Below, one piece after another: positions 18,687 through 27,652 of a stretch of 64,000 nt of DNA. Under the pieces are notes generated by a model. That model made no database searches, was not told the origin of the DNA, and saw only the letters and a program-made list of their open reading frames with translations. How positions within the stretch are numbered: the first letter of the stretch is position 1; every line of letters starts with the position of its first letter. Origin of the DNA: Angomonas deanei (Eukaryota; Euglenozoa; Kinetoplastea; Trypanosomatida; Trypanosomatidae); contig LR877155.1 of NCBI GenBank assembly GCA_903995115.1, positions 2,501 through 66,500 on the forward strand. The letters are read 5' to 3'. The position numbers and the translations under genes were made by a program.

Positions 18687-19817
18687 CTATACAAGGGCAG
18701 AATAAACCACCGGCTCGCCGGGCACATTGAGTTCCCGCGTGTAACGTGCGACCACTTGGCCGAATGGGTGTGTTGCGGTGATAAATGGATCCATGTAAGC
18801 CTTCAACGAAGAAGCCGGCCAGTTGTCCGGTTTGATGTCAAACAGTACTTTGAGACGATTGGGGACGCTAAAAGGGAGAAACTCTTTTGGGGCAAACACA
18901 ATTCTACTATTGTTGACCCGGCTCGCATGCCCGCCGACGGAAACAATGTAGCCATGAGTGAGGCGGAGGAAATGTTCCGTGCCTTCGGTAGAACGAAAAT
19001 GGACGCTTTCCAGGACGGAGGCCGGTACAAACGACTCCCACACGGTCGAAAAATCCGACACACTCCACTCCGGGAATGTATCCCACTGACCGCCCCCCTG
19101 ACGTGCAAAGAGGTGACGTGCGAAGGCCACCACGAGGGCATCTAGTGCGAATAAAAATAAGGCCTCCCCGTCGTCTTTTTTAAGGAAATTGGTCTTCACT
19201 ACTTTTAGCAAAATCGGCGGGTACACGGATGCGCTAAACCGTTCCTCTATCGCGTCCCAACCCACGTCCTCGTTGTGTACTTCTTCACAGTACCGCACAA
19301 GGACGCACAGAGCGTTCGCCATGTCGGACGGGTCCATCATGCGAATGTGTCCACTGAGCGAAATACACCCAAGTGCGGTGAGGGCCTGTACCAGCTCTCT
19401 AGGACTGCACTGCGTTCGTACCGCTAGCTGTTTGAACGTCAGGTCGGCACGCTTGCCTCGCTGTGTAACGCGCGACTGCAGCTCTTCGATCCCCACAGTA
19501 GCGCTAAGGAGAATGGAAAGTCCGTCGAGTCGTGGAAAGGTCCCACTCACTTCAAATATACGATTCATCAATGTCACCCCGCTGGCCTCCGACAAGCCTT
19601 CTCCATGCACATTGCACAACAGAATCGAATTCGAGTACTCGACCCGACGAGAGTCGAACGTTTGGTCCGCACTATTTACCGACAAAGAAGCCCCTTTCAT
19701 AATGAGCTTCATGCCTCCCTCTCGCCGGCGAAGTACCTCCGCCACTGGCGTCTCGACCGCCAGTACTCTATAGGATTTATCACTGACGACGTCAGCATCC
19801 ATGTGGACGTGCCACAT
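18687..19817 (-). CDS. DCC1: Sister-chromatid cohesion protein DCC1
   Basis: 376 residues, close to the usual DCC1 size. The order of features fits the family: an N-terminal region with the conserved SILLCNVHGEGLSE strand, a middle helical part (FKQLAVRTQCSPRELVQAL) and a C-terminal winged-helix region ending in IKPDNWPASSLKAYMDPFI, the signature that gave me the call. DCC1 joins CTF18 and CTF8 in the alternative clamp loader that places PCNA during S phase and supports cohesion. The open frame extends upstream through a GT/T-rich tract with AG at 19857-19858, so the start MWHVHMDAD at 19817 is chosen. Confidence 0.75.
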   Translation of the reverse strand: MWHVHMDADVVSDKSYRVLAVETPVAEVLRRREGGMKLIMKGASLSVNSADQTFDSRRVEYSNSILLCNVHGEGLSEASGVTLMNRIFEVSGTFPRLDGLSILLSATVGIEELQSRVTQRGKRADLTFKQLAVRTQCSPRELVQALTALGCISLSGHIRMMDPSDMANALCVLVRYCEEVHNEDVGWDAIEERFSASVYPPILLKVVKTNFLKKDDGEALFLFALDALVVAFARHLFARQGGGQWDTFPEWSVSDFSTVWESFVPASVLESVHFRSTEGTEHFLRLTHGYIVSVGGHASRVNNSRIVFAPKEFLPFSVPNRLKVLFDIKPDNWPASSLKAYMDPFITATHPFGQVVARYTRELNVPGEPVVYSALV

Positions 19818-20246
19818 TACTCCAGTGTATCTATGAATGGATGCGTAAGAATTTAACTGAAAACAAGCAGACGAAAAGGGGAGAGATAAAATACACGCAC
19901 GCACACACACACACAGTAAAGATACGAAACCGTCAACAAGGTGCGTTAGAAACCGCCCCATTCTTGTCGGTGTGGACAACCTTACTCCTATCACCCAGCT
20001 TGTAATAAAAATTCAGCATGAATACAACGTCGTAATAAGAAAACACAACAGCGAAAAAAAAAAAAAAAAACATTTGCGAACATACTTAACATTATACCTT
20101 AAGAAGACAAATAAATATATAAAAGAGAACTACAACAACGTCAAGAATGAGTAAGGCTCATTTTTTTGGTTTCTAACAGAAGCTTTAATCCACAACTTCT
20201 TTATAGAAATAAACTATTGTTCAGCGTATAGATGGATGTATTTCAC
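19818..20246. other. Intergenic region with CA-repeat and A-run
   Basis: Contains the DCC1 5' region with a short CA dinucleotide run (about 19895-19914), an 18-base A-run near 20053-20070 and the 3' UTR of the next CCCH gene. No gene seen. Confidence 0.5.
19857..19915 (-). promoter_or_regulatory. Trans-splice acceptor tract for DCC1
   Basis: A coding-strand GT-repeat and T/C-rich run (plus 19862-19915) is followed by AG (complement of CT at 19857-19858), 40 bases before the ATG. Confidence 0.55.
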
Positions 20247-21290
20247 TTATTGGAGTGAACCCGCCTCCGCGTATGGGTTATGACTAAAGGAGCCATTCTT
20301 TGTGCCGGTTGAACGCAGAGGTTTCAGCAATTGGGTGCGGTTTTTACCACTCTCCTGATTGCCAAAGCTATGGCTGCCCAGCGTCCTGTTATTGAGACTT
20401 CCCCCAAAGGAAGTGCACTCACCGGACGGCGAAAGCAGAAGCGGCTGGCGCTGGGATAGGGAGTGCGTCACACTGTGTGTTTGTTCATTATAATTAGGAC
20501 TCCCGCTTCGTCCCCCAAGCGGGTGCGACGCCTGTCCCTGCCGGATTCCCGTCGAGTTCAAGTGGTCGTTTGCTTCCTGTTTATTAGGGTCCAAGCAGTA
20601 CTGTCTGCAAACGTGAAGGTAGCTGCACTCATCACCGAATCGGCACAACCCCTTACAGTGTTGCTTGCAAATACGGTTACGCGGGACCGTCAGGTGTTGT
20701 AAACCACATCCCTTGTACAAATCCCACAAAAAGCGCGTGGGACTAATGAAGTGCAGGCTGACGACCACCTGCTTCGGTTCCTCACTGGGCGTGTGGTCAT
20801 CCGCCGCCACGGAGGTCTCCGGGGACTGACTCTTGTTTACCACCGCCCGCGTGTCCCCCGCCTCCGTTTCCCGCGTTGGTTCCGTAACGGCGACCGTCAG
20901 TCCTAACGGGTAGCCTTCATAGTTGCAGCTCGCACCGTGAAAGTAGCAGCAGGACGGTTCAAGCAGTGCGTCCTGTCGCAGCACTTGAAGGGTCTGGGGG
21001 TCGACGTGTACCTGGAAGCATCGATCCCCTTGTCGGCATCTTCCCTCCAAATACAGACGGCACACACCAGGGACAAGGCCGTCATCTTGAAGGGCTTGCG
21101 TCGGTGCTACCGCACTGAGGGGAATGCGCAATTTTGTCGACTCGTGGTCAATGGCAAAGATGGATGGGACGCCGGTCGTATTGACTGGGGTACCAGACCT
21201 GTTACGGAGTGGTGTGTTTCTGGGCCTCGCCGTTTCCCAACTATTGTTCAGTGAAAAGGAAGACGGACCCCCGGTCGAGCAAAGTGACAT
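20247..21290 (-). CDS. CCCH zinc-finger protein
   Basis: 347 residues. Two CCCH fingers: CRLYLEGRCRQGDRCFQVH at about residues 77-95 and CKQHCKGLCRFGDECSYLHV near 210. Both have the spacing of mRNA-binding fingers. A short Cys-rich piece (CCYFHGASC) follows the first finger. Between the fingers is a disordered acidic/Ser-rich segment, then a short folded patch (VVVSLHFISPTRFLWDLYKG) just before the second. The C-terminal third is Ser/Asn/Gly-rich. Probable post-transcriptional regulator. It is related in layout, not closely in sequence, to the CCCH gene at 15693. The ATG is the first codon after an AT-rich 5' region. Confidence 0.8.
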   Translation of the reverse strand: MSLCSTGGPSSFSLNNSWETARPRNTPLRNRSGTPVNTTGVPSIFAIDHESTKLRIPLSAVAPTQALQDDGLVPGVCRLYLEGRCRQGDRCFQVHVDPQTLQVLRQDALLEPSCCYFHGASCNYEGYPLGLTVAVTEPTRETEAGDTRAVVNKSQSPETSVAADDHTPSEEPKQVVVSLHFISPTRFLWDLYKGCGLQHLTVPRNRICKQHCKGLCRFGDECSYLHVCRQYCLDPNKQEANDHLNSTGIRQGQASHPLGGRSGSPNYNEQTHSVTHSLSQRQPLLLSPSGECTSFGGSLNNRTLGSHSFGNQESGKNRTQLLKPLRSTGTKNGSFSHNPYAEAGSLQ

Positions 21291-21711
21291 ATATTTAAGT
21301 TAGGTTATTGATATTATATACTTAAAATTGAAAAAAAAAAAATCCTCACTAACAATAAAAAAACAACAGTGGAAAAAAAAAAAAAAACTTGTGACTTTAA
21401 GGGTAGGAAACAAATATAGTAGCTTCTCCCTTGGTAGGTGTCAAATTATACTTTACAGATGTCGACGCCCTAAAAGAATTAAAAAAAAAAAAAAATTCCT
21501 TTATGGAGAGAGAGAGAGAGAGGAGTCTGAATTTAATAGGCGCCGGCAGCACACGACGTCTTTTCAAAAATGGGGCAAACGCACCAACTCCAACACAAGT
21601 GGATAGTTTTATACAATAAAGTGCGTCTATGAAGAATCAAAAACAATTTTTAAAAAAAAAAAAAAGTACAAAACTATCTCTATAGAAGAAGCACGGTCAA
21701 CACCCTATTCA
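21291..21711. other. Intergenic region with A-runs and GA-repeat
   Basis: Several plus-strand A-runs (21332, 21374, 21481, 21652) and a GA repeat at 21507-21523. On the coding strand these are T and CT tracts serving the CCCH gene downstream. No gene seen. Confidence 0.5.
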
Positions 21712-23268
21712 CTAAATTGAGATGCATCGCATCATGGTGTTCTCCGAAAAGGCGTCTTCCAGTGGTTTCTTTTTAATCAACGTCTGCGCAAAGCTAGACA
21801 CTTCGTCGGAGCAGTTAAAGAGCGCCGCAAAGGATGTCACGCCAAGGAGGAGGTCGCGGCACCTGCCCTCTCCGCTCTTCGACTCCTCCTTTGAATAGTG
21901 TTTCGCGTGGTGACGTAGGAATAACTCTAGTTGGTCTAATAGTTCATCATTGGCGGCGACTGAGAAAATGCGCAGCACCACCTGTTGCCGAAGGGCCTGA
22001 CCCGCATACGCGCACTCCTTTCCCAGTTCTATAATCGCCCCTCTCAAGTCTGATATTAGTTGTGCATGCCTGCTTTTGACGAGGTACCGTTTAGGCATAT
22101 TCGACAAGTACTCTGGCTCGCCTTTTGTCTTTACCACCTTGATCTTGATGCTCGTCGCGGTTTGCCCAGCAGGCTTCTTTTCCTTTTTCAGCTTGGAAAG
22201 GAAGGACTTCTTCCCCTTTTTCTCCTCCTCCGCAGGGGGTGCGTCGCTTTCCAGGTTCAGTAGACTACCTTGGTGAACAGGCAAGGTGGACGTTTTTAAT
22301 CCCTCCAACTCCACCACGGCGTAGCCAGCGCACCAGGTGGTCGGGGGGCTTGAAGTTTCCCCTGGCAGTTCAAAGCAACACTCCACGTACAGTCTATCGT
22401 GCGGCCCGCCAAACAGAAGCGTCTCGTCCTTCTTGTCCTTCGTCTTGAACGTCCACGTGTAGCCCTCCTTGGTCGAGTTTCGAATCGACGTCACCGGCAC
22501 TTTGACGGCCGGAAGAAAGACGTTTTGGGGGGTAATGGTACTAACATAACAGAAGCAGTGTGCACCCTCCTCCACCTCTTCCGGTAACCGCACCTTTTCA
22601 ATGGCAAACGTAACCGAAGTGCTATGTGTGGTTTTCCCCAAATCAAACCGCAGAAGGTCGTCCGTTGTGTTTGGTACAACGTTGCGTCGACGTTTCTCCT
22701 CGGAATCTTGGGTATTGTGGAGGGTGGACTCCGTCGCCGCTTTGCCAGCATACATGAAAATACCCTTGGTGTTGGCATAGGTGTCCAACTTTTCCATCGG
22801 TGTGTAGACACTTCGAAAAAGGTTTTCAATGTAAATCACCTTCCGTTCCGCCTCCTCTCCTTTTAGTGGTTGCTGTGGCGGTGGGCGGGGCAGCAGCAGA
22901 GACCGCACCAGGTGGGGGTAGAGAACGTGCGCGTTGCCCAAACTATCGTACACGGTAAAGATCTCGGTGAGCACACAGACGTAAGTGGCAGCCTCGATGT
23001 ACGTCTTGATGCGTTGAAAGACATTGGTATCGCCAGTGAATCGAAAAAGCGCGTCGTCGCCCATAAAGACATGTCCATCGTGCAATTGGACGGATGTCGC
23101 CCTTTTCGCCTCCCTCGCCTTCTTCAGTATTTGAAGCACAGGTATCTTTGTCGTTTCCCACTGTACAGAGCCTTCCTTGTCATCGCCGATGAGGCGTTCA
23201 ACCGTCATGCACATCGCAGGCTTCTTGTCTGCGAGGGAGTCGGCAATGTTGATGCGTACGTCCTGCAA
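21712..23268 (-). CDS. C-terminal part of a frame-split protein
   Basis: The open frame codes about 518 residues after 23268 and has no ATG there (the codon is TTG). It stays open upstream to about 23382, overlapping the end of the next ORF and spelling FLALDTHRTGELEL then VCDTLRTLGI, which looks like a degenerate EF-hand running straight on from the helix at the end of the ORF at 23330-24580. I therefore think both are one gene of about 956 codons. Downstream there is a probable beta-rich region (LYVECCFELPGETSSP), a Lys-rich linker (KKSFLSKLKKEKK) and a helical C terminus. I do not recognise the family. If it is truly separate, translation would have to begin at an internal Met near 23214. 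Confidence 0.6.
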   Translation of the reverse strand: MQDVRINIADSLADKKPAMCMTVERLIGDDKEGSVQWETTKIPVLQILKKAREAKRATSVQLHDGHVFMGDDALFRFTGDTNVFQRIKTYIEAATYVCVLTEIFTVYDSLGNAHVLYPHLVRSLLLPRPPPQQPLKGEEAERKVIYIENLFRSVYTPMEKLDTYANTKGIFMYAGKAATESTLHNTQDSEEKRRRNVVPNTTDDLLRFDLGKTTHSTSVTFAIEKVRLPEEVEEGAHCFCYVSTITPQNVFLPAVKVPVTSIRNSTKEGYTWTFKTKDKKDETLLFGGPHDRLYVECCFELPGETSSPPTTWCAGYAVVELEGLKTSTLPVHQGSLLNLESDAPPAEEEKKGKKSFLSKLKKEKKPAGQTATSIKIKVVKTKGEPEYLSNMPKRYLVKSRHAQLISDLRGAIIELGKECAYAGQALRQQVVLRIFSVAANDELLDQLELFLRHHAKHYSKEESKSGEGRCRDLLLGVTSFAALFNCSDEVSSFAQTLIKKKPLEDAFSENTMMRCISI

Positions 23269-23329
23269 GATGGGACTGGAGGCTATGCCGAGGGTGCGGA
23301 GCGTATCGCAGACAATAGACAGCTCAAGC

Positions 23330-24580
23330 TCACCCGTTCGATGGGTGTCGAGCGCTAAGGAATTTCTTCGCCACCAGCTCCTTCACGTGTGCGGCATTAC
23401 ACATGTTTAGGATTTGTGTTAATGTGATTTGGGGAACGGGAGTGGGCACGTTTTTGAGCACTTCCTTTCGTTCCAAAGAACTCAGCCCAATGCAGTTAAA
23501 CGCAATGCGTACGGATCTCTGACTGTACAAACCCTCCGGTGTTAATGACGTTACCACAGGCTCCTCCTTGGTGGGCGGCTGGTTTCTACCTTTGTGTTCC
23601 TTTGACTTTTTCTCCTTCTTTGCCTTCTTCTTCTCCGCCTTCGTCAACGCCGCGGACGACGACTCCTCTGCGATCAACACCGTCGGAGTTTTATTCAGAC
23701 GCGCCGTTTCGTACTCCCGTTGAAAAATGAACAATTGGTGCACAAACCGGTGAATCATGTCTTCTCCTGAAAACATTTTTAAGAAGCACCGCTTCGGGGC
23801 AACGGGGATGCTGGGGAACTCTTTGGTGGGTGTTCTCAACGTAACAAGTTCGCGGTTCAGCTTGACTTGCGTGACGCCCACCGAGGCGACGGAGCTGCTG
23901 CTCTCCGTTTCATTGGAATAGGAGGACGTGGTGGAACTAGTCGACTTGGTGACGGACTCCGTAGAATCCACGGTATAAGAGGAGCTGTAGTAGTAGTCGT
24001 CCGACTTCGAGTAGCCAGAGTCTTTCTTTCGACTGGTATCCCTGTCATAGGTATCATCGTAGTAATAGGAGTCACTCTTGCCTTTGCTGTAGTCCTCGTC
24101 GTAGTAGCTGTCCTGCGTGTAGTCATCATCGTAGTCGTACTCTGTACTAGAGTAGTAGTACGGGGACGACTGGGAGTAGTACCCCTCCGACGTACGAGTG
24201 TACTGGCTGTAGTACTCCGAGTCGTATTCCCCGCTGTAAGTCCTCGTGCCAGACGCCGACTGATCACTGTAGTAGTAAGAGGAATCTTCATTCTTTCGTC
24301 GAGTCTGTGTATTATCATCCGTCTTGGTGTACGTTGGGGTGTACGAGTAGTCCCCGGTGTAACTTTCCCCCGTCTTACTGTAGTCATAGTAGTCACTGGG
24401 ATCTGCTGACGAGCGCTTGGAGTCCGAGTAGGAATAGTACTCCTCATCATAGTACCCCGAGGAGGCCGTCTTGTAGTCACTATAAGTTTCGGAATACGAC
24501 TGGTTCCTTTGATCACTGTAGTCGTAGTAGTCCGAATAACTGTAGTCGTCATAACTATAAGAGGAATAAGAATACGACAT
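23330..24580 (-). CDS. Tyr/Ser/Asp-rich protein, N-terminal part of frame-split gene
   Basis: 416 codons before the stop. Residues 1 to about 210 are extreme low complexity made of Tyr, Ser and Asp (YSYSSYSYDDYSYSDYYDYS and similar), certainly disordered and rich in potential phosphorylation sites. A Ser/Thr stretch, a short folded region (RCFLKMFSGEDMIHRFVHQL), a Lys-rich segment (KAEKKKAKKEKKSKEHKG) and a helical end (LTQILNMCNAAHVKELVAKK) follow. Only 61 bases separate its stop from the TTG that heads the next open frame, too few for polyadenylation plus splicing, and that next frame reads into it. The extension above 24580 has no ATG (it begins GTG). A T/C tract with AG near 24625 fits the chosen start. 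Confidence 0.65.
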   Translation of the reverse strand: MSYSYSSYSYDDYSYSDYYDYSDQRNQSYSETYSDYKTASSGYYDEEYYSYSDSKRSSADPSDYYDYSKTGESYTGDYSYTPTYTKTDDNTQTRRKNEDSSYYYSDQSASGTRTYSGEYDSEYYSQYTRTSEGYYSQSSPYYYSSTEYDYDDDYTQDSYYDEDYSKGKSDSYYYDDTYDRDTSRKKDSGYSKSDDYYYSSSYTVDSTESVTKSTSSTTSSYSNETESSSSVASVGVTQVKLNRELVTLRTPTKEFPSIPVAPKRCFLKMFSGEDMIHRFVHQLFIFQREYETARLNKTPTVLIAEESSSAALTKAEKKKAKKEKKSKEHKGRNQPPTKEEPVVTSLTPEGLYSQRSVRIAFNCIGLSSLERKEVLKNVPTPVPQITLTQILNMCNAAHVKELVAKKFLSARHPSNG

Positions 24581-24984
24581 GGGTGCTTCTCTATCGTTCA
24601 CGTGGCACACTACCGTCTTCACTAAGGTGGCCCCGAAAAAAAAAGAGAGGGAGACGGAAAGTCATCAGACTAACAGTAAACAGTGTCCCAACAGCCTTTA
24701 GGTTCACCTTGTATACGTGAAAAGCAAATCAAAGAAAAAAAAAAGCTCAACCGTAGAATCGCAAAAAAAAAAAAAAAGAAAAATAAGACGCGATATTAAA
24801 AAGGGTAGTGTTAAGTGATCATTATAGCGTAAAAAAAAAAAAAATGTATATAAAGATTCAGATGACTGGAAACAAAAATTAAAACAAAAAAAAAAAGCAT
24901 ACCCTTGTTATATAAAAAAAATTAGATGAACGGAAGTAATACTACTTGTTCTTTTACGGTGCTGCTTTTCCATTCCAGACTTGG
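24581..24984. other. Intergenic region, A-rich
   Basis: Plus-strand A-runs at about 24730-24742, 24763-24776, 24830-24843 and 24885-24897. Contains the splice region of the Tyr-rich gene (purine tract 24637-24652) and the 3' UTR of the amphipathic-repeat gene. No gene seen. Confidence 0.5.
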
Positions 24985-25968
24985 TCAATCCGTCTTTGTC
25001 TTAGAAGGTTGCGCACCATCTTTCACTTGTTCTTTCACGGAAGAAGAAAAGGCCTCGATAACGTCGACAGTTCGTTCTCCGACGACGGGAACCTTCGTGA
25101 GGCAGTTCTGTGCAAACTCTAGGAGCCGCTGGCACGCATCGTTAATCTTGAGTTGCTCCGTACCAGATTGAACCTTCTGCACGACGCGCTGGACGCCGTT
25201 GGGAGAGGATCGGTAGGTTTTCCATAAAATCAATATCAACAGGGCGACAATGTACGCCAACAGATTAAAGGGTCGCGTCTTTGTAATGTCAAAGGAATTT
25301 ACCTCGTTCATGACAGGCTGCACACGACTGTGGATGTTTTCCTTTACATTTTCAGCGGTTAACTTCGCCCCTTCGACATAGGGAAGAGCGGTCTGCTTGG
25401 CGGAGTTAATATACGGCTCTGCATTTCTCTTTGCCTCCTCAATCGTCTTTGCGGTTGCTTGTTGAATTTCACTCGTCTTCTCCTTCACCGAGTCTACACC
25501 CAACTTGGCGCCCTCAATGTAGGGAAGTGCCGTTTGCTTGGCGGAGTTAATGTAGGGCTCCGCGGAACGCTGGAGGTCGGCCGCTTTTGCCTCGGCCGCT
25601 TCGATATAAGGCTGGACCTTTTCCTTGGCGGAGTTGATATACGGCTCTACCGCGTTTCGCACCTGCTCAACCTTGGCCTGCGCGTCTTTCGCCACTGCCG
25701 TTTCTGATTCCAGCACTTGCTGCTTGACCTCCTCCACTTTTTCTTGGATCTTCTCCTGCACAGACTCGGCCGTCTTCGCGGCTTCTTCGCCGGCATGTTT
25801 CAGTGTTTCTTTACCACTGCTTACGCTGTTCTCCACCGCGGTCTCCACCTTCTCAGCGGCCGTCACCACTTCCTCCTTCACCTTCTCCGCCTCTTTCTTC
25901 ACCTCCTCGACCGTCTCGTTAGAATCCTTTCCCTTTGCCGGTGGGTGATTTTGTCTCTTGGGGGGCAT
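24985..25968 (-). CDS. Amphipathic-repeat protein with membrane segment
   Basis: 327 residues. Residues about 20-110 are Glu/Lys/Ala/Val helix in 11-residue steps (VEEVKKEAEKVKEEVVTAAE), resembling perilipin, apolipoprotein or LEA helices. Then comes a repeat seen about five times, with the core EPYINSAKQTALPYIEGAKL or close variants (about residues 115-220). A single hydrophobic segment, FNLLAYIVALLILILW, near residues 235-250, would anchor it in a membrane, and about 75 C-terminal residues follow. The whole suits a protein lying on a lipid surface such as a lipid droplet or ER; this is inference. The start MPPKRQ comes directly after a T-run at 25969-25982. Family not recognised. Confidence 0.75.
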   Translation of the reverse strand: MPPKRQNHPPAKGKDSNETVEEVKKEAEKVKEEVVTAAEKVETAVENSVSSGKETLKHAGEEAAKTAESVQEKIQEKVEEVKQQVLESETAVAKDAQAKVEQVRNAVEPYINSAKEKVQPYIEAAEAKAADLQRSAEPYINSAKQTALPYIEGAKLGVDSVKEKTSEIQQATAKTIEEAKRNAEPYINSAKQTALPYVEGAKLTAENVKENIHSRVQPVMNEVNSFDITKTRPFNLLAYIVALLILILWKTYRSSPNGVQRVVQKVQSGTEQLKINDACQRLLEFAQNCLTKVPVVGERTVDVIEAFSSSVKEQVKDGAQPSKTKTD

Positions 25969-26213
25969 TTTTTTTTTTTTTTCGATACGCAATATAGCAC
26001 TTAGAATAAAACAAGGAAAACCGGGTAGCTAGGGCGCTTTTCTAAGAATAAACGAAGATGGAACGGGATGGTCGTAAACGTTTTTGCCAGGGTCATACGC
26101 ACAAATAGTAAAAAAAAAAAAAAAGACAAACACCACATCGTGCCTTCAACAACAAAAAAAGAGGATGAGGGATATTACACAAAACGGTTTCGAATTAATC
26201 AGTGAAGCCACTT

Positions 26214-27359
26214 TTACGACGGCTCTGGGCCATACTGAGAAATCATAGTTTGAAGCAAACTCTCCTCTTCACCTTTGAAGTTACCTAGAATTACATTCAA
26301 ATGTTCGAGTGCAGCCGGCTCGTAGACGGTCAACACCTTTCGTATGCGCTCGACAATGTCTCTTTTAGAGGAGTTCTCCTCCACGTAACGGTTGAAACAA
26401 AGCAAAAGTTGATGAAACGTGACATACTCACCATGCGACTCCCCTTCGCGAAGAAGTGTTTCGTTTTGAAAAGAGGCTTGTAGTCGACTCCATTCCGACG
26501 CAGGGACGTCCCTTTCAAAATACTGTTCCGCGATCAGTTTAGCCTGCTCATTGGTGAACAGTCCTGTCTTCTCCGTATCGATAAGCTGCGCAAAGGACAA
26601 TAGGGAGCTGTAAAATTGTGTAGGTATGGAGTACCACTGTACGGAGCTTCTACGGTTGAGGGAGACCCACAAGCAGAGGACACGAAATGGGATACTGCCC
26701 GACGAAGGGGACTGGTGCGCCATCTCAAACAAGCTCTGCACGTCGTCGGTCATGCTGGGAAGATTGTTAAACCTTAGAAAGCGAACCGTGTCACGCCACC
26801 TAAGCTCTGGCTCACCGTTCGACCGTGCCGTTGCAAAGTCTGGAAATTGGGTTCGTAAGGACTCAAACTCACTTTTGGATAGCCCAAACTCGGAATAGTC
26901 GAGGGGAGACGACCCTTTCCACGCCTGCTTCTGGTCGTTGGTCAGCGTCTGGCCAATATCCACATTAATCACATTCGAAACGGAGTTCACGCCGGGGTAC
27001 ATACTGGAATCTTCCGTAGTGCTCTTACCGATGCCAGACTCCAACTCCTCTTCCTGTGTTTCCCCGTCGCCTAGGCACCGTTTGTGCTTGGTCTGAAAGT
27101 CATTGTACGTCCCCTTCCACGCACAGACACTGCAGCTACCTCGCATGCGCTTCAGCATTCGGATAATCGCCAAGTTGGGAGTCACTAAAGAGACAATTTC
27201 CTGTCGACACTGAGGGCACGACGTTAGGCCATTGACACAGTTGCGGCAAAAAATGTGTTCGCAATCCTTCACTTCCACTGGGTCAGTCCACAAGCAACAA
27301 CAAACGGCACACTCCGCCTCTACACCAACTGTGTTATCTGGTTTAAAGTACTTCGACAT
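26214..27359 (-). CDS. RING finger/EF-hand-like protein, possible E3 ligase
   Basis: 381 residues. A C3HC4 RING finger (CAVC, then CEHIFCRNC, then CPQC) occupies about residues 16-55, followed by a TRAF-type Cys/His motif (CSVCAWKGTYNDFQTKHKRC) near 75-95. This pairing is typical of E3 ubiquitin ligases. A linker of about 100 residues leads to a helical C-terminal half with EF-hand-like pairs (FAQLIDTEKTGLFTNEQ, and FHQLLLCFNRYVEE), although the calcium ligands are incomplete. No membrane segment. The start MSKYFKP at 27359 is preferred; an upstream extension of nine codons lies in the splice region. Confidence 0.8.
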   Translation of the reverse strand: MSKYFKPDNTVGVEAECAVCCCLWTDPVEVKDCEHIFCRNCVNGLTSCPQCRQEIVSLVTPNLAIIRMLKRMRGSCSVCAWKGTYNDFQTKHKRCLGDGETQEEELESGIGKSTTEDSSMYPGVNSVSNVINVDIGQTLTNDQKQAWKGSSPLDYSEFGLSKSEFESLRTQFPDFATARSNGEPELRWRDTVRFLRFNNLPSMTDDVQSLFEMAHQSPSSGSIPFRVLCLWVSLNRRSSVQWYSIPTQFYSSLLSFAQLIDTEKTGLFTNEQAKLIAEQYFERDVPASEWSRLQASFQNETLLREGESHGEYVTFHQLLLCFNRYVEENSSKRDIVERIRKVLTVYEPAALEHLNVILGNFKGEEESLLQTMISQYGPEPS

Positions 27360-27652
27360 TGTTTTCTTTTCTAGCGGTGTACACAAACAAAAGAGGAAGA
27401 AAGGGAGAAAGAGAAAAGGTAAGAGTGCAGTTACCTGAAGTGATCACCTACCCACAGAAAACCGAAAACCACGTTCTTTTTACTTTTTCCTTTTCATTGT
27501 TAATTAATCGCTTTACAAATCAATAGTAGTTTTTATTTTTTATTTTATTTTATTTTTTTGCACCTCTCTTTTAGGGGTGGTTTAAAAGTTAGAATTAGGA
27601 AAAGAAATTAAAAAGTTAAATATATAGAACAACGGTGGCTTCTCTTCACAGC

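Noticed and set aside
18491-18727. N-terminal extension of the Ubl/BAG-like protein
   Set aside because: It translates the pyrimidine tract (Ser/Leu/Pro run) and lies upstream of the likely splice acceptor.
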